Shown here: in pieces, positions 50,520 to 58,966 of the stretch
Layout of the letters: each line of letters begins with the position of its first letter
Position numbering within the stretch: position 1 is the stretch's first letter
Origin: Oryzobacter faecalis
Lineage (GTDB): Bacteria; Actinomycetota; Actinomycetes; Actinomycetales; Dermatophilaceae
Assembly: GCF_046764005.1 (NCBI RefSeq)
Contig: NZ_JBKOFW010000002.1
Coordinates: 496,001 to 560,000, forward strand
DNA length: 64,000 nucleotides
Reading direction: 5' to 3'
The notes under the pieces: generated by a model
What the model saw: only the letters and a program-made list of their open reading frames with translations
Told to the model about the DNA's origin: nothing
Database searches by the model: none
Translations under genes and position numbers: made by a program

Positions 50520-52915
50520 TCCCGGAGGAGGACGGGCCGCGGCGTGGCCTCGTCGAGGTCGACGCGCTCACCTGGCGCCCTTTCGGGCGGCGCGAGCCGG
50601 TGCTCCGGGACGTGTCGCTGCGGGTCGAGCCGGGGGAGCGCGTCCTCCTCGTCGGTCCGAGCGGGTCGGGCAAGTCGACCCTGCTCCGCGCGTTCGCCGG
50701 GTTGCTCGAGACCGCCGACGCCGGCGACGTCACCGGTTCGGTGCGGGTCGACGGCGCGGCCCCCGGTGCCCGGCCGGGGTCGGTGGGGCTCGTGCTCCAG
50801 GAGCCCGGGTCCGGGGTCGTCGCCGCCTCGGTCGGGCGCGACGTCGCCTTCGGGCCCGAGAACGTGGCGATGCCGCGCGCGGCGATGGCGCCCCTCGTCA
50901 CTGCTGCCCTGGACGCCGTGGGTCTCGGCGACCTGCCCCTCGACACCCCGACGTCGGCGCTCTCGGGGGGCCAGACCCAACGGCTGGCGCTCGCCGGGAC
51001 CCTCGCCCTCGACCCGTCGGTCGTCCTCCTCGACGAGCCGACGGCGATGCTCGACCCCGCATCGGCCGCCGAGGTCCGCGAGGCCGTCGGCGCGCTCGTC
51101 GCGAGGCCCGGGGCGCCCACGCTCGTCGTCGTCGAGCACGTCCTCGGCCCGTGGGTCGACCTCGTGTCGCGGCTCGTCGTCCTCTCCGCCGACGGGCGGG
51201 TCGTCGCCGACGGTCCGGTGCGGGCGACTCTTGCGGACGAACGCGAGCGGCTGCTGGACATGGGGGTGTGGGTGCCGGGGGAGCGGCCACCGGCGCCGGT
51301 CGCCGTCGACCCGTCGCTCGTCGCCCCCCGCGACGGACGGGGCGAGGCCGGTGCAGTCCATGGGCTTCGCGCTGCTGACGTGGGGCGCAGCAGTGCGAAC
51401 GGTGCCGCGGTCGGGCGGCTTCGCGCTGCTGACGTGGGGCGCAGCAGTGCGAAGCAGCCGGGACCGTCGGTGACGGCCGCGCTGCGGGCGGCCCCGCTCA
51501 CGGTCGAGCGGAGGACGCGCCTCGTCGACGGGACCGTCCGCACCCGCGTCGCGGCGCGCACCGCCGACCCGGTGGCCGCCGCGCCGGGCACCCTCACGGC
51601 GCTCGTCGGCCCCAGCGGGTCGGGCAAGTCGACGGTCCTCCACGCGCTCGCGGGGTTCCTGCCCGCCACCGGCGGCACCGCCGTCAGGATCGCCACACCC
51701 ACCGGCCCGAGCTCGCCGGCCGCCCTGCCCGCCGCCGAGCTCGCCACCCACGTGGCGTGGGTCCCGCAGTGGTCGAGCTCGACGATCGTCGCCGGCACCG
51801 TCCTCGACGAGGTCCTCGCCACGACCCGGGCCCTGGGCCGGGAGGACGACGCCGCCAAGGGCCGAGCCCGCGCCCTCCTCACCACCCTCGGCCTGCTCCA
51901 CCTCCAGCGGGCCGACCCGCGCCACCTCTCCGGCGGGGAGCAGCGCCGCCTCGCGGTCGCCGCCGCGCTCCTCCACGGACCGGACGTCCTCCTCGCCGAC
52001 GAGCCGACGGTCGGGCAGGACCGCCGCACCTGGGCGGCCCTCGTCGGGCTCGTCGCGGCCTACCGGACCGCCGGTGGCGCGGTCGTCACGGCCACCCACG
52101 ACACCCACGTCGTCGACCGCGCGACGACGGTGCACCGGCTCGGGGCCCCGTCGGCCGGGGCCCCGTCGGCCGGGGTCCCGGAGCCGCCCACGGCGTCCCC
52201 GCTCGTCGCGCGCTGCGGCCCCCTCGCCCTCCTCGCGTCCGCCCTCCTCGCGGTCCCGGCGGGCGTCGTCTCGCCGCACTGGTCGGTGACCGTGTGGGTG
52301 CTCGCGGCGCAGGTCGTCCTCTCCCTCGTCGGGCTGTCCGCCCCGGGCGAGCGAGCCAAGCCGCCGAAACGCCTGCGCCGCACCGGCGTCAGGCTGGTGC
52401 CGGGCCTGCTCGCCGCGGCCTCCGTCGCCTGGTCCACGTGGCTCCTCGCCGGTCACGACGTCGATGCCGCGGCAACCGTGGCCCTGCGCGTCCTCGTCAT
52501 CACGCTGCCGTCGGCCGTCCTCATCCCCTGGATCGACCCCGACCGCCTCGGCGACCACCTCGCCCAGCGCCTCCGCCTCCCTGACCGCCCTGTCGTCGCC
52601 ACCGCCGCCGCCCTGCAGCGGGTCCACTCGTTCGGGGAGATCTGGCGCGAGCTCGGCCGTGCCCGGCGGATCCGGGGGCTCGGGATCTCGTGGCGGCGGC
52701 CCGGCACCCTCGTCGCCCACCTCGGCGCCCTGACGCTGGGACTGCTCGTCCGCACCCTCCGCTCCGCCGCCGACCTCGCCGTCGCGATGGACGCCCGCGG
52801 CTTCGCGACCGCCTCCTCGCGCACCTGGTGGGTCCCCGCCCGGTGGACGTGGCGGGACAGCCTGCTCGTCGCGCTCGCGACCGTCCCCCTCGTCGTGGCG
52901 GTCCTCGCCCGCTGA
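50483..52915 (+). CDS. ECF transporter: two ATPase domains fused to the T component (YkoD-YkoC)
   Basis: A single chain of about 810 residues. ATPase 1 has GPSGSGKST (about 58-66), LSGGQTQR (about 158) and LLDEPT. A linker (about 285-330) is built from a duplicated palindrome. ATPase 2 has GPSGSGKST (about 376), LSGGEQRR (about 482) and LADEPT. A five- or six-helix EcfT domain ends the chain (about 570-810) with MDARGFATASSRT. It powers thiamine-precursor uptake with YkoE. The start is uncertain: GTG 50483 or 50507, both inside a palindrome and without a clear ribosome-binding site. Confidence 0.88.
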   Translation: MTTVGPPTVVTHVPEEDGPRRGLVEVDALTWRPFGRREPVLRDVSLRVEPGERVLLVGPSGSGKSTLLRAFAGLLETADAGDVTGSVRVDGAAPGARPGSVGLVLQEPGSGVVAASVGRDVAFGPENVAMPRAAMAPLVTAALDAVGLGDLPLDTPTSALSGGQTQRLALAGTLALDPSVVLLDEPTAMLDPASAAEVREAVGALVARPGAPTLVVVEHVLGPWVDLVSRLVVLSADGRVVADGPVRATLADERERLLDMGVWVPGERPPAPVAVDPSLVAPRDGRGEAGAVHGLRAADVGRSSANGAAVGRLRAADVGRSSAKQPGPSVTAALRAAPLTVERRTRLVDGTVRTRVAARTADPVAAAPGTLTALVGPSGSGKSTVLHALAGFLPATGGTAVRIATPTGPSSPAALPAAELATHVAWVPQWSSSTIVAGTVLDEVLATTRALGREDDAAKGRARALLTTLGLLHLQRADPRHLSGGEQRRLAVAAALLHGPDVLLADEPTVGQDRRTWAALVGLVAAYRTAGGAVVTATHDTHVVDRATTVHRLGAPSAGAPSAGVPEPPTASPLVARCGPLALLASALLAVPAGVVSPHWSVTVWVLAAQVVLSLVGLSAPGERAKPPKRLRRTGVRLVPGLLAAASVAWSTWLLAGHDVDAAATVALRVLVITLPSAVLIPWIDPDRLGDHLAQRLRLPDRPVVATAAALQRVHSFGEIWRELGRARRIRGLGISWRRPGTLVAHLGALTLGLLVRTLRSAADLAVAMDARGFATASSRTWWVPARWTWRDSLLVALATVPLVVAVLAR
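51364..51454 (+). repeat. tandem in-frame palindrome (family E) inside the ECF gene
   Basis: A 36-base element is present twice, 51364-51399 and 51418-51453, exactly 54 bases apart. Each copy folds: CTTCGCGCTGCTG with CAGCAGTGCGAAG (one G-T pair, complete in copy 2). Length and spacing are multiples of three, so the frame is kept and the linker gains the repeated peptide LRAADVGRSSA between the two ATPase domains. Confidence 0.85.
52142..52171 (+). repeat. 15-base tandem repeat coding Gly-Ala-Pro-Ser-Ala
   Basis: GGGGCCCCGTCGGCC occurs twice in tandem, followed by a partial third copy. It encodes a flexible GAPSA linker between ATPase 2 and the membrane domain of the ECF fusion. Likely replication slippage in a tolerant linker. 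Confidence 0.7.
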
Positions 52916-52923
52916 CTCTTCTC

Positions 52924-52971
52924 GAGTCGTGTGCCCAGGTGGTCGCCCGGGCAGCCACCCGGGCACACGAC
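52924..52971. repeat. 48-base palindrome family A, copy 2
   Basis: GAGTCGTGTGCCCAG begins the left arm and GGGCACACGAC ends the right. The centre GTGGTCGCCCGGGCAGCCAC (52939-52958) differs by one base from the family core. It lies between tandem genes, 9 bases after the ECF fusion stop, so it can also serve as that operon's terminator. Confidence 0.8.
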
Positions 52972-53034
52972 CCCGGGAGCGGAGAGGCGCGACGTCGCGA
53001 GGGCCCGCGAAGGGCTGAGGGGGGCGCGCGGGCA

Positions 53035-53040
53035 TACTGG
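53035..53040 (+). promoter_or_regulatory. leaderless -10 box TACTGG
   Basis: TACTGG (with the overlapping CATACT) lies 6 bases before the GTG start of the MFS gene, with no ribosome-binding site. Confidence 0.35.
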
Positions 53041-53046
53041 GCGACC

Positions 53047-54255
53047 GTGTCCGCCTCCTCGCCCCACCCGGTCGGGAAGGTCCGCATCCCGCGCGAGATC
53101 TGGGTGCTCATCGCCTCGGCGTTCGTCATCGCCCTCGGGTTCGGGCTCATCACCCCGGTGCTGCCCCAGTTCGCGCAGAGCTTCGGTGTCGGGGCCACCG
53201 CCAGCTCGGTCGTCGTCTCCGCCTTCGCGTTCTTCCGGCTCGTCTTCGCGCCCGGTGGAGGACGCCTCATCGCCCGGCTCGGCGAGCGGCCGGTCTACCT
53301 CCTGGGCCTGGTCATCGTCGCCGTCTCCACCGGGGCCACGGCGTTCGCGCAGACCTACTGGCAGCTGCTCCTCTTCCGCGGGCTGGGAGGCATCGGGTCC
53401 GTGATGTTCACGGTGTCGGCGGTGGCCCTGCTCGTCCGGCTGTCCCCGCCCTCGATCCGGGCACGGGTGTCCTCGGCCTACGCGTCCGCGTTCCTCATCG
53501 GCGGCGTCGGCGGGCCGGTGTTCGGCGGCTTGCTCGGCAACCTGGGCCTGCGCGTGCCGTTCCTCGTCTACGCGGTGGCACTGCTCGTCGCGGCCTCGGT
53601 GGTCGCGCTCTTCCTCGGCGGGGCGTCCCTGCGACCCGACGAGTCCGCCGCCACGCTCCCGGCGATGACGGTCCGCGACGGGTGGGGCGACAGCGCCTAC
53701 CGGGCGGCCGTGTGGTCCGGGTTCGCCAACGGCTGGGCGAACTTCGGGGTGCGCAACGCCATCCTTCCCCTCTTCGCCGCGGTCGTCATCGGCAAGGAGC
53801 CCTGGGTCGCGGGCATGGCCCTCGCGGTGTTCGCCGCCGGCAACGCGGTGGGCCTCACCGTCGCGGGCCGGCTGTCCGACCGCGTCGGGCGCAAGCCGTT
53901 CATCGTCACCGGGCTGCTCGTCAGCGGGACCGCCACCGCGGTGACCGGGTTCTCGGCCAACCTGCCGACGCTCGTCGTCCTCTCGGTCGTCGCGGGCGTG
54001 GGCTCCGGGACGCTCAACCCGGCGCAGCAGGCATCCCTCGCGGACGTCGTCGGGCGTGAGCGCAACGGCGGGCCGGCGCTCGCCGCGTTCCAGATGGCGG
54101 CCGACACCGGCGCCATCATCGGGCCGATCGTGGCGGGGCTCCTCGTCGACGTCGGGTCGTACGCGCTGGCCTTCGGGGTCACGGGCGCGATCACCGTGCT
54201 CGCGGCCGTCCCGTGGATGAGGGCGCGCGAGACGCACGTCGTCACCCGCGCCTGA
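53047..54255 (+). CDS. MFS transporter, drug-efflux type
   Basis: The 402-residue protein has 12 predicted helices. Motif A-like GGGRLIARLGERPVY (about 68-82) follows helix 2, RGLGGIGSVMFTV marks helix 4, and VAGRLSDRVGRKPFI lies in the second half. It resembles multidrug or metabolite exporters. GTG 53047 is the only sensible start. No regulator is adjacent, so the substrate cannot be inferred. Confidence 0.9.
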   Translation: MSASSPHPVGKVRIPREIWVLIASAFVIALGFGLITPVLPQFAQSFGVGATASSVVVSAFAFFRLVFAPGGGRLIARLGERPVYLLGLVIVAVSTGATAFAQTYWQLLLFRGLGGIGSVMFTVSAVALLVRLSPPSIRARVSSAYASAFLIGGVGGPVFGGLLGNLGLRVPFLVYAVALLVAASVVALFLGGASLRPDESAATLPAMTVRDGWGDSAYRAAVWSGFANGWANFGVRNAILPLFAAVVIGKEPWVAGMALAVFAAGNAVGLTVAGRLSDRVGRKPFIVTGLLVSGTATAVTGFSANLPTLVVLSVVAGVGSGTLNPAQQASLADVVGRERNGGPALAAFQMAADTGAIIGPIVAGLLVDVGSYALAFGVTGAITVLAAVPWMRARETHVVTRA

Positions 54256-54359
54256 ACCCCGGGAACGCCCGCGACCCGGGCCGCGTTGAGGATGGGCCGG
54301 TCCCGCACCGGCAGGCGTGCCGGGAGCCCGGCCGCCAGGAGCCCGACCCGGAGGTCACC

Positions 54360-55019
54360 ATCACCGCAGCCACCGCCACCGTCGCCGCCACCACGGTCCT
54401 CGACGAGCAGGTCGAGACCCTCCTCGCCCTCGGGTACCCGGCCCTCGCCGGGCTCACCGAGCAGGCCTTCACCGACCGCCTCGAGCCCCTCCGCGACGCC
54501 GCCGCCCGGCTGCCCGACCTCCCCGCCGACACCCCACCCGGCCACACGCCCCTCGTCCTCGTCGTGACGCGTGAGCTCGTCGACCCCGAGCGCACCGTCC
54601 CCCTCCTCCGCCTCACCGGTGGGCGCAAGGAGGGCATCCTCGACCGCAACCACGGCGAGCAGGGCCTGGCCCCCTACCGGGCCATCGAGCAGGTCGCCCT
54701 GCCCGACCCGGGCGCCTACCTCCTCCTCGACGTCGACCGGGGCGAGGAGTTCCTCGGCGTCCGGCCGGAGGAGGCGCTGCCCGTCATCCTCGGTCGGCGG
54801 CGCACACCGCTGACCATCGAGGAGGGCATCGCGGCCGTCACGCACGTCCCCGCGCTCCTCGAGCGGAACCGGTGCTTCATGCTGTCCGGTTCGCGGCGTG
54901 GCGACCGGCGGGTGCCGGCCCTGTGGATCAGCGAGCGGGCGGCGAAGCTCGGCTGGTGCTGGGACGGCAACCCGCACGACTGGCTCGGCGTCGCGAGCGC
55001 GGCGGCCCGCACCGCCTGA
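54360..55019 (+). CDS. DUF5701 family protein with an apparent ATC start
   Basis: About 219 residues: LDEQVETLLALGYPALAGLTEQAF, RELVDPERTVPLLRLTGGRKEGI, YLLLDVDRGEEFLGVRPEEAL and a GWCWDGNPHDWLGVA end, typical of the DUF5701 family. Cytoplasmic, function unknown. No ATG, GTG or TTG fits the family N terminus. ATC at 54360 follows a perfect GGAGG by 5-6 bases, and the next in-frame GTG would remove about 70 conserved residues. The only upstream alternative, GTG 54213, lies inside the MFS gene. Confidence 0.75.
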   Translation: MTAATATVAATTVLDEQVETLLALGYPALAGLTEQAFTDRLEPLRDAAARLPDLPADTPPGHTPLVLVVTRELVDPERTVPLLRLTGGRKEGILDRNHGEQGLAPYRAIEQVALPDPGAYLLLDVDRGEEFLGVRPEEALPVILGRRRTPLTIEEGIAAVTHVPALLERNRCFMLSGSRRGDRRVPALWISERAAKLGWCWDGNPHDWLGVASAAARTA

Positions 55020-55036
55020 CCCCCACCGCCACGAGG

Positions 55037-55068
55037 GCGGAAACGGCCCCTCCGGCAGCTGTTTCCGC
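55037..55068. repeat. palindrome C2 between convergent genes
   Basis: GCGGAAAC (55037-55044) pairs with GTTTCCGC (55061-55068) with weaker inner pairing. With its CGAG-containing flank it resembles the outer arm of the palindrome at 24529 (GCGAGTGCGGAAGT). Lies between the DUF5701 and membrane-protein genes and can terminate both. Confidence 0.6.
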
Positions 55069-55083
55069 ACGCTCGGTGCCGCG

Positions 55084-56019
55084 TCAGCCGTCGCGGTCGT
55101 CGGCCGCCGATGGCGGGACGAGCATGACGACCGCCGCGGCGAGGCAGGCGAGCGCCGACCCGATCGCGACCGGCGACCACCACGTGCGGCCGTCGATCCC
55201 CGCGTCGGCCTGGAAGCCGCCGACGGCCCACAGCACCGCGAGGTACGCCGCGCCCGACGCCGTCACCGCGGCCGTGAGGACCGCGCCCCAGGGGATCCGG
55301 CGCCACAGGAGGACGCCGGCCGTGAGGAACGCCGGGGCGAGGACGCCGAGGTCGAGGGCGTAGACGAGGTGCACGGCCTCGGGAGGCATGACGTCCTCCG
55401 GCGGCAGGTCACCGGTCACGGCGAACCGCACCGAGAGCCCACCCCAGGCCGCGACGAGCGCCAGGCCGACGAGGACCGAGAACACCGCGACCACACGCGC
55501 CCGCACGCCGGAGGCGAGGCGCCGGGCCACGGCGGGCGCGTCGATGCTCGTCCCGAGGAGGACGAGACCTGCCGCCGAGGCGGAGAACGCGGCCACGTGG
55601 AGCAGGAACACGTCGCTGAAGCGGGCTCCGAAGGCGTAGTACGCGAAGTTGTAGACGCCGTAGAAGAGCATCCCCACCCACACGGTCACCGACGCAGCCG
55701 TGGCTGCGCGCCACGAGGCGCCCAGGGCGAGGGCCAGGGTGGGGGCCGCCACGACGAGGGTCACGAGGTCGTTGCCGCGCAGGGCGGCGACGGCCCACGT
55801 CTGCTCGGGGTAGAGGGCGTCGACGAACAGCCCGAGCGCGGACGCCACGACCATCAGCCCGAGGACGACGAGGGAGAGGACCCACGCAGCCGTGAGGCGC
55901 GGGCCGGTGAGGAGGAGCGGCGGCGACGACCCCCGATCGCGGACCTCACGGCGGTGCATGCCGACGGTGACGGTCGTCGCGCGGAGGACGGTGGTGTGGG
56001 TGGCCCGTGTGGTGTCCAT
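55084..56019 (-). CDS. multi-spanning membrane protein of unknown function
   Basis: The 311-residue protein has a basic 40-residue N terminus and about eight hydrophobic helices (first near 42-65, LTAAWVLSLVVLGLMVVAS). YNFAYYAFGARFSDVFLLHV in the middle carries conserved-looking aromatic and His residues. I do not recognise a named domain. GAGGAG precedes the ATG at 56019, favouring this start over an internal Met. It is followed, convergently, by the DUF5701 gene and preceded on the same strand by a terminated efflux gene. Confidence 0.8.
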   Translation of the reverse strand: MDTTRATHTTVLRATTVTVGMHRREVRDRGSSPPLLLTGPRLTAAWVLSLVVLGLMVVASALGLFVDALYPEQTWAVAALRGNDLVTLVVAAPTLALALGASWRAATAASVTVWVGMLFYGVYNFAYYAFGARFSDVFLLHVAAFSASAAGLVLLGTSIDAPAVARRLASGVRARVVAVFSVLVGLALVAAWGGLSVRFAVTGDLPPEDVMPPEAVHLVYALDLGVLAPAFLTAGVLLWRRIPWGAVLTAAVTASGAAYLAVLWAVGGFQADAGIDGRTWWSPVAIGSALACLAAAVVMLVPPSAADDRDG

Positions 56020-56102
56020 GGTGCGCTCCTCGCGCGGGCGTCCGGGTCGGCGGTCGGCCCCTGGCGTCCCGCTGGTCCCACGCTAGGACGGCTGGGGCAC
56101 GA

Positions 56103-56122
56103 CGGCGGACGGGTGTCCGCCG
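56103..56122. terminator. 8-bp hairpin after the DHA2 transporter gene
   Basis: CGGCGGAC (56103-56110) pairs exactly with GTCCGCCG (56115-56122) around a 4-base loop, about 20 bases downstream of the minus-strand transporter stop. A good terminator candidate. Confidence 0.6.
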
Positions 56123-56140
56123 GCTCACACGCCCTCCTGG

Positions 56141-57658
56141 TCAGGAGCGAGCGGCGACGTCCTCGACGACCTCCTCGACGTGGCGAGGCATGAACGCCAC
56201 CGCGACGACGGCGGCCAGCGCCACGACGCCGGAGAGGACGAAGACGGCGTGGATCGCGGGTTCGAGGACGGCCGGCGGCACCGCGTCCAGGCTCGCCGGG
56301 TCGTGGCCGAGGCGACCGCGGACCACCGCGTTCGCGACCGCGCCGAAGACCGCGACGCCGACCGCGCTGCCGATGGAGCGGGCGAAGAGCGTCGCCCCGG
56401 TCGCGACCCCGCGGCGGTCCCACCCCACCGCTGCCTGGGCCGCGACGATGGCGGGGCTCGCGACCCAGCCGAAGCCCAGGCCCATGACGAAGTTCGGGGC
56501 CGCGAGGTGCACCACCGAGCTCGACCCGTCGACGGTGAGGAGCAGCCCCGACCCGGCGAGCGCCACCACGGCGCCCAGCATCATCGTCGACCGGAACCCG
56601 AACCGCAGGTAGAGCCGCCCGGCGGTCGTCGCGGCGACCGGCCACCCGATCGTCATCGCCGCGAGGGCGAACCCGGCGACGATGGCCCCCGTGCCGAGCA
56701 CCCCCTGCGCGAACAGCGGCACGTACGAGGTCAGCCCGAGCAGCAGCACACCGATGACGAGGGAGGCCGCCATCGCCGTCCCGACCACCCGGTGGCGGAA
56801 CACCCACAGCGGCAGCACCGGCTCGGCTGCCCGCCGCTCCACGAGGAGGAAGGCGGCGAGCAGCACCGCGGCCGCCGCGAGCAGCCCGACGCTCGCCGGC
56901 GAGGACCACGCCCACACGACGCCGCCCTCGAGAAGCGCGACGAGCAGGGCCACGGTGCCGAGGGTCAGCAGGAGCGACCCGAGGACGTCGACCCGTGGGC
57001 GTACGGCCCCCGCCTCGCGCGCGGGCCGGCGCTCGTCGAACCGGCGCCACAGCATCCACGCCGCGACGGCGCCGAGAGGGAGGTTGACGAGGAAGATCCA
57101 GCGCCACGACAGGTAGTCGGCGAAGATCCCGCCCAGCGTCGGGCCGATGAGCGAGGACGCCGCCCACACGGCGGCGATGTACCCCTGCACGGTCGCGCGC
57201 TCGGCGAGGGAGTAGATGTCGCCGACGATCGTCATCCCCACCGGCTGCACCGCCCCGGCGCCCAGGCCCTGGACCGCCCGGAACGCGACGAGGCTGCCCA
57301 TCGACCACGCCACGCCGCACAGCAGCGACCCGACGACGAACAGCCCGACCCCCACGAGCATGACCGGCTTGCGGCCCACGAGGTCGGACACCTTGCCGAA
57401 CAACGGCACCGACACCGCCTGGGCGAGCAGGTACACGGAGAACAGCCAGGGGAACTGGGTCAGCCCGCCGAGGTCGTCCACGACCGCGGGCACCGCCGCC
57501 GCGAGGATCGTCGCGTCGATCGCCACCAGCCCTGTGCTCAGCATGACGGCGAGGAGGACGGGCCCGCGTTCGCTCCCCAGCCCCACCGAGGCGCGCGAGA
57601 CCGGGGTCGGGGCGGAGGACGTCACGACAGGCGGCAACCCCGGACGGCGGCGGTCCAT
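56141..57658 (-). CDS. MFS transporter, DHA2 (EmrB/QacA) family
   Basis: The 505-residue protein has about 14 helices. The DHA2 features are LDATI-like VAIDATILAAAVPAVVDDL in helix 1, motif A GKVSDLVGRKPVMLVG (about 87-102), and RAVQGLGAGAVQPVGMTIVGDIYSLAERA (motifs B and C region). Such proton antiporters export toxic compounds. Divergent from the M20 peptidase gene; the CTAG in the 28-base gap is part of -10-like boxes for both directions. Confidence 0.92.
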   Translation of the reverse strand: MDRRRPGLPPVVTSSAPTPVSRASVGLGSERGPVLLAVMLSTGLVAIDATILAAAVPAVVDDLGGLTQFPWLFSVYLLAQAVSVPLFGKVSDLVGRKPVMLVGVGLFVVGSLLCGVAWSMGSLVAFRAVQGLGAGAVQPVGMTIVGDIYSLAERATVQGYIAAVWAASSLIGPTLGGIFADYLSWRWIFLVNLPLGAVAAWMLWRRFDERRPAREAGAVRPRVDVLGSLLLTLGTVALLVALLEGGVVWAWSSPASVGLLAAAAVLLAAFLLVERRAAEPVLPLWVFRHRVVGTAMAASLVIGVLLLGLTSYVPLFAQGVLGTGAIVAGFALAAMTIGWPVAATTAGRLYLRFGFRSTMMLGAVVALAGSGLLLTVDGSSSVVHLAAPNFVMGLGFGWVASPAIVAAQAAVGWDRRGVATGATLFARSIGSAVGVAVFGAVANAVVRGRLGHDPASLDAVPPAVLEPAIHAVFVLSGVVALAAVVAVAFMPRHVEEVVEDVAARS

Positions 57659-57674
57659 TCCGCGTCGAGGCCCC

Positions 57675-57680
57675 TAGCCT
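57675..57680 (+). promoter_or_regulatory. leaderless -10 box TAGCCT
   Basis: TAGCCT ends 6 bases before GTG 57687 of the M20 gene. The complementary strand reads TAGGGG over the same CTAG toward the divergent transporter gene, so the two promoters may overlap. Confidence 0.45.
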
Positions 57681-57686
57681 GTGTCC

Positions 57687-58958
57687 GTGACCGAGCTGAC
57701 GAGCGCCGAGCAGCGGGTCCTGGACGCCCTCGACGAGGACGAGCTCGTCGCGACGCTCGTCGAGCTCGTGCGGGTCCCGAGCGTCACGGGGACCGACGCC
57801 GAGGCCGACCTCCAGCACGTGGTCGCCCGCTGGTACGAGGAGGCGGGGCTCGAGGTCGACCTCTGGTCGCTCGACCTCGACGCGCTGCGCTCCGACCCCG
57901 AGTTCCCCGGGACGGAGGCCCCGCGCACCGAGGGACACGGGCTCGTGGGCACCGGACCCGGCGAGGGCGTGCCGGGCCTCGTCCTCCAGGGGCACATCGA
58001 CGTCGTGCCCACGGGCGACCTCGCGAAGTGGGCTGGTGGAGAGGCGTTCTCGGCGCGCGTCGACGGCGGTGTCCTCCACGGACGCGGCGCGTGCGACATG
58101 AAGGCCGGGGTCACCGCCAACCTCGCCGTCGCCCGGGCGCTGCACCGTTCGGGGGTCGCGCTCGAGCGGCGCCTCGCCCTCCACAGCGTGATCAGCGAGG
58201 AGGACGGCGGTCTCGGGGCGTTCGCGACCCTGCGGCGCGGCCATGGCGGCGACGTCGCCGTCATCACCGAGCCGACGAGCGGCAGGGTCGTGACGGCGAA
58301 CGCCGGGGCCCTGACCTTCCGGCTCGAGGTGCCCGGTCGGGCGGCCCACGGCAGCACCCGCCTCGAGGGCGTCTCGGCCATCGACACCTTCTTCCCGCTC
58401 CACGTCGCCCTGCGCGGGCTCGAGGCGCGGCGCAACGCCGACGCCGACCCCCGCTTCGCGAACACGCCGCTGCCGTACGGGATCTCGGTCGGAACCCTGC
58501 GCTCGGGCGACTGGGCGTCCTCCGTTCCCGACCTGCTCGTCGCCGAGGGCCGGATGGGCGTGCGGCTGGGGGAGGACCCGGCCGACGCCCGGCAGGCGCT
58601 GGAGGAGGCCGTCGCCACGGCGGCCGCCGCCGACCCGTTCCTGCGCGACCACCCGCCGGTGGTCACCTGGCCGGGGGGACAGTTCGCGTCGGGTCGGCTC
58701 CCCGAGGGCCACGGCCTGGTCGGGGAGGTCGTCGACGCCGTCGCCGTGGTGAGCGGGCGTCATCCGGAGGAGGGCGCCGCCCCGTACGGCTCGGACCTGC
58801 GTCTCTACGCGGGGGTCGGCGGCATCCCGACGCTCCAGTACGGGCCGGGTGACGTCCGGCTCGCCCACGCGCCGAGGGAGTCGGTGCCGCTGGCCGAGGT
58901 CGTCGAGGTCGCCCGGGCCCTCGCGCTCCTGGCCGCCCGCCGGCTCGGCGCCCACTGA
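57687..58958 (+). CDS. M20-family metallopeptidase (ArgE/DapE type)
   Basis: The 423-residue enzyme has the di-zinc set GHIDVVPTGD (His, Asp), GRGACDMKAGV (bridging Asp), SEEDGGLGAF (Glu pair), and EPTSG. A dimerisation domain follows, starting near NAGALTFRLEVPGRAAHGS. It deacylates N-acylated amino acids or cuts dipeptides in the cytoplasm. The conserved late His is expected near VRLAHAPRESV. GTG 57687 is preferred over 57681 because it lies 6 bases after TAGCCT. Confidence 0.92.
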   Translation: MTELTSAEQRVLDALDEDELVATLVELVRVPSVTGTDAEADLQHVVARWYEEAGLEVDLWSLDLDALRSDPEFPGTEAPRTEGHGLVGTGPGEGVPGLVLQGHIDVVPTGDLAKWAGGEAFSARVDGGVLHGRGACDMKAGVTANLAVARALHRSGVALERRLALHSVISEEDGGLGAFATLRRGHGGDVAVITEPTSGRVVTANAGALTFRLEVPGRAAHGSTRLEGVSAIDTFFPLHVALRGLEARRNADADPRFANTPLPYGISVGTLRSGDWASSVPDLLVAEGRMGVRLGEDPADARQALEEAVATAAAADPFLRDHPPVVTWPGGQFASGRLPEGHGLVGEVVDAVAVVSGRHPEEGAAPYGSDLRLYAGVGGIPTLQYGPGDVRLAHAPRESVPLAEVVEVARALALLAARRLGAH

Positions 58959-58966
58959 CGCGGGAG

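Noticed and set aside
57687..58958. Succinyl-diaminopimelate desuccinylase (dapE) call for the M20 gene
   Set aside because: The motifs fit the whole ArgE/DapE/CPG2 superfamily. No lysine-pathway neighbours are present, so a specific symbol would be a guess.
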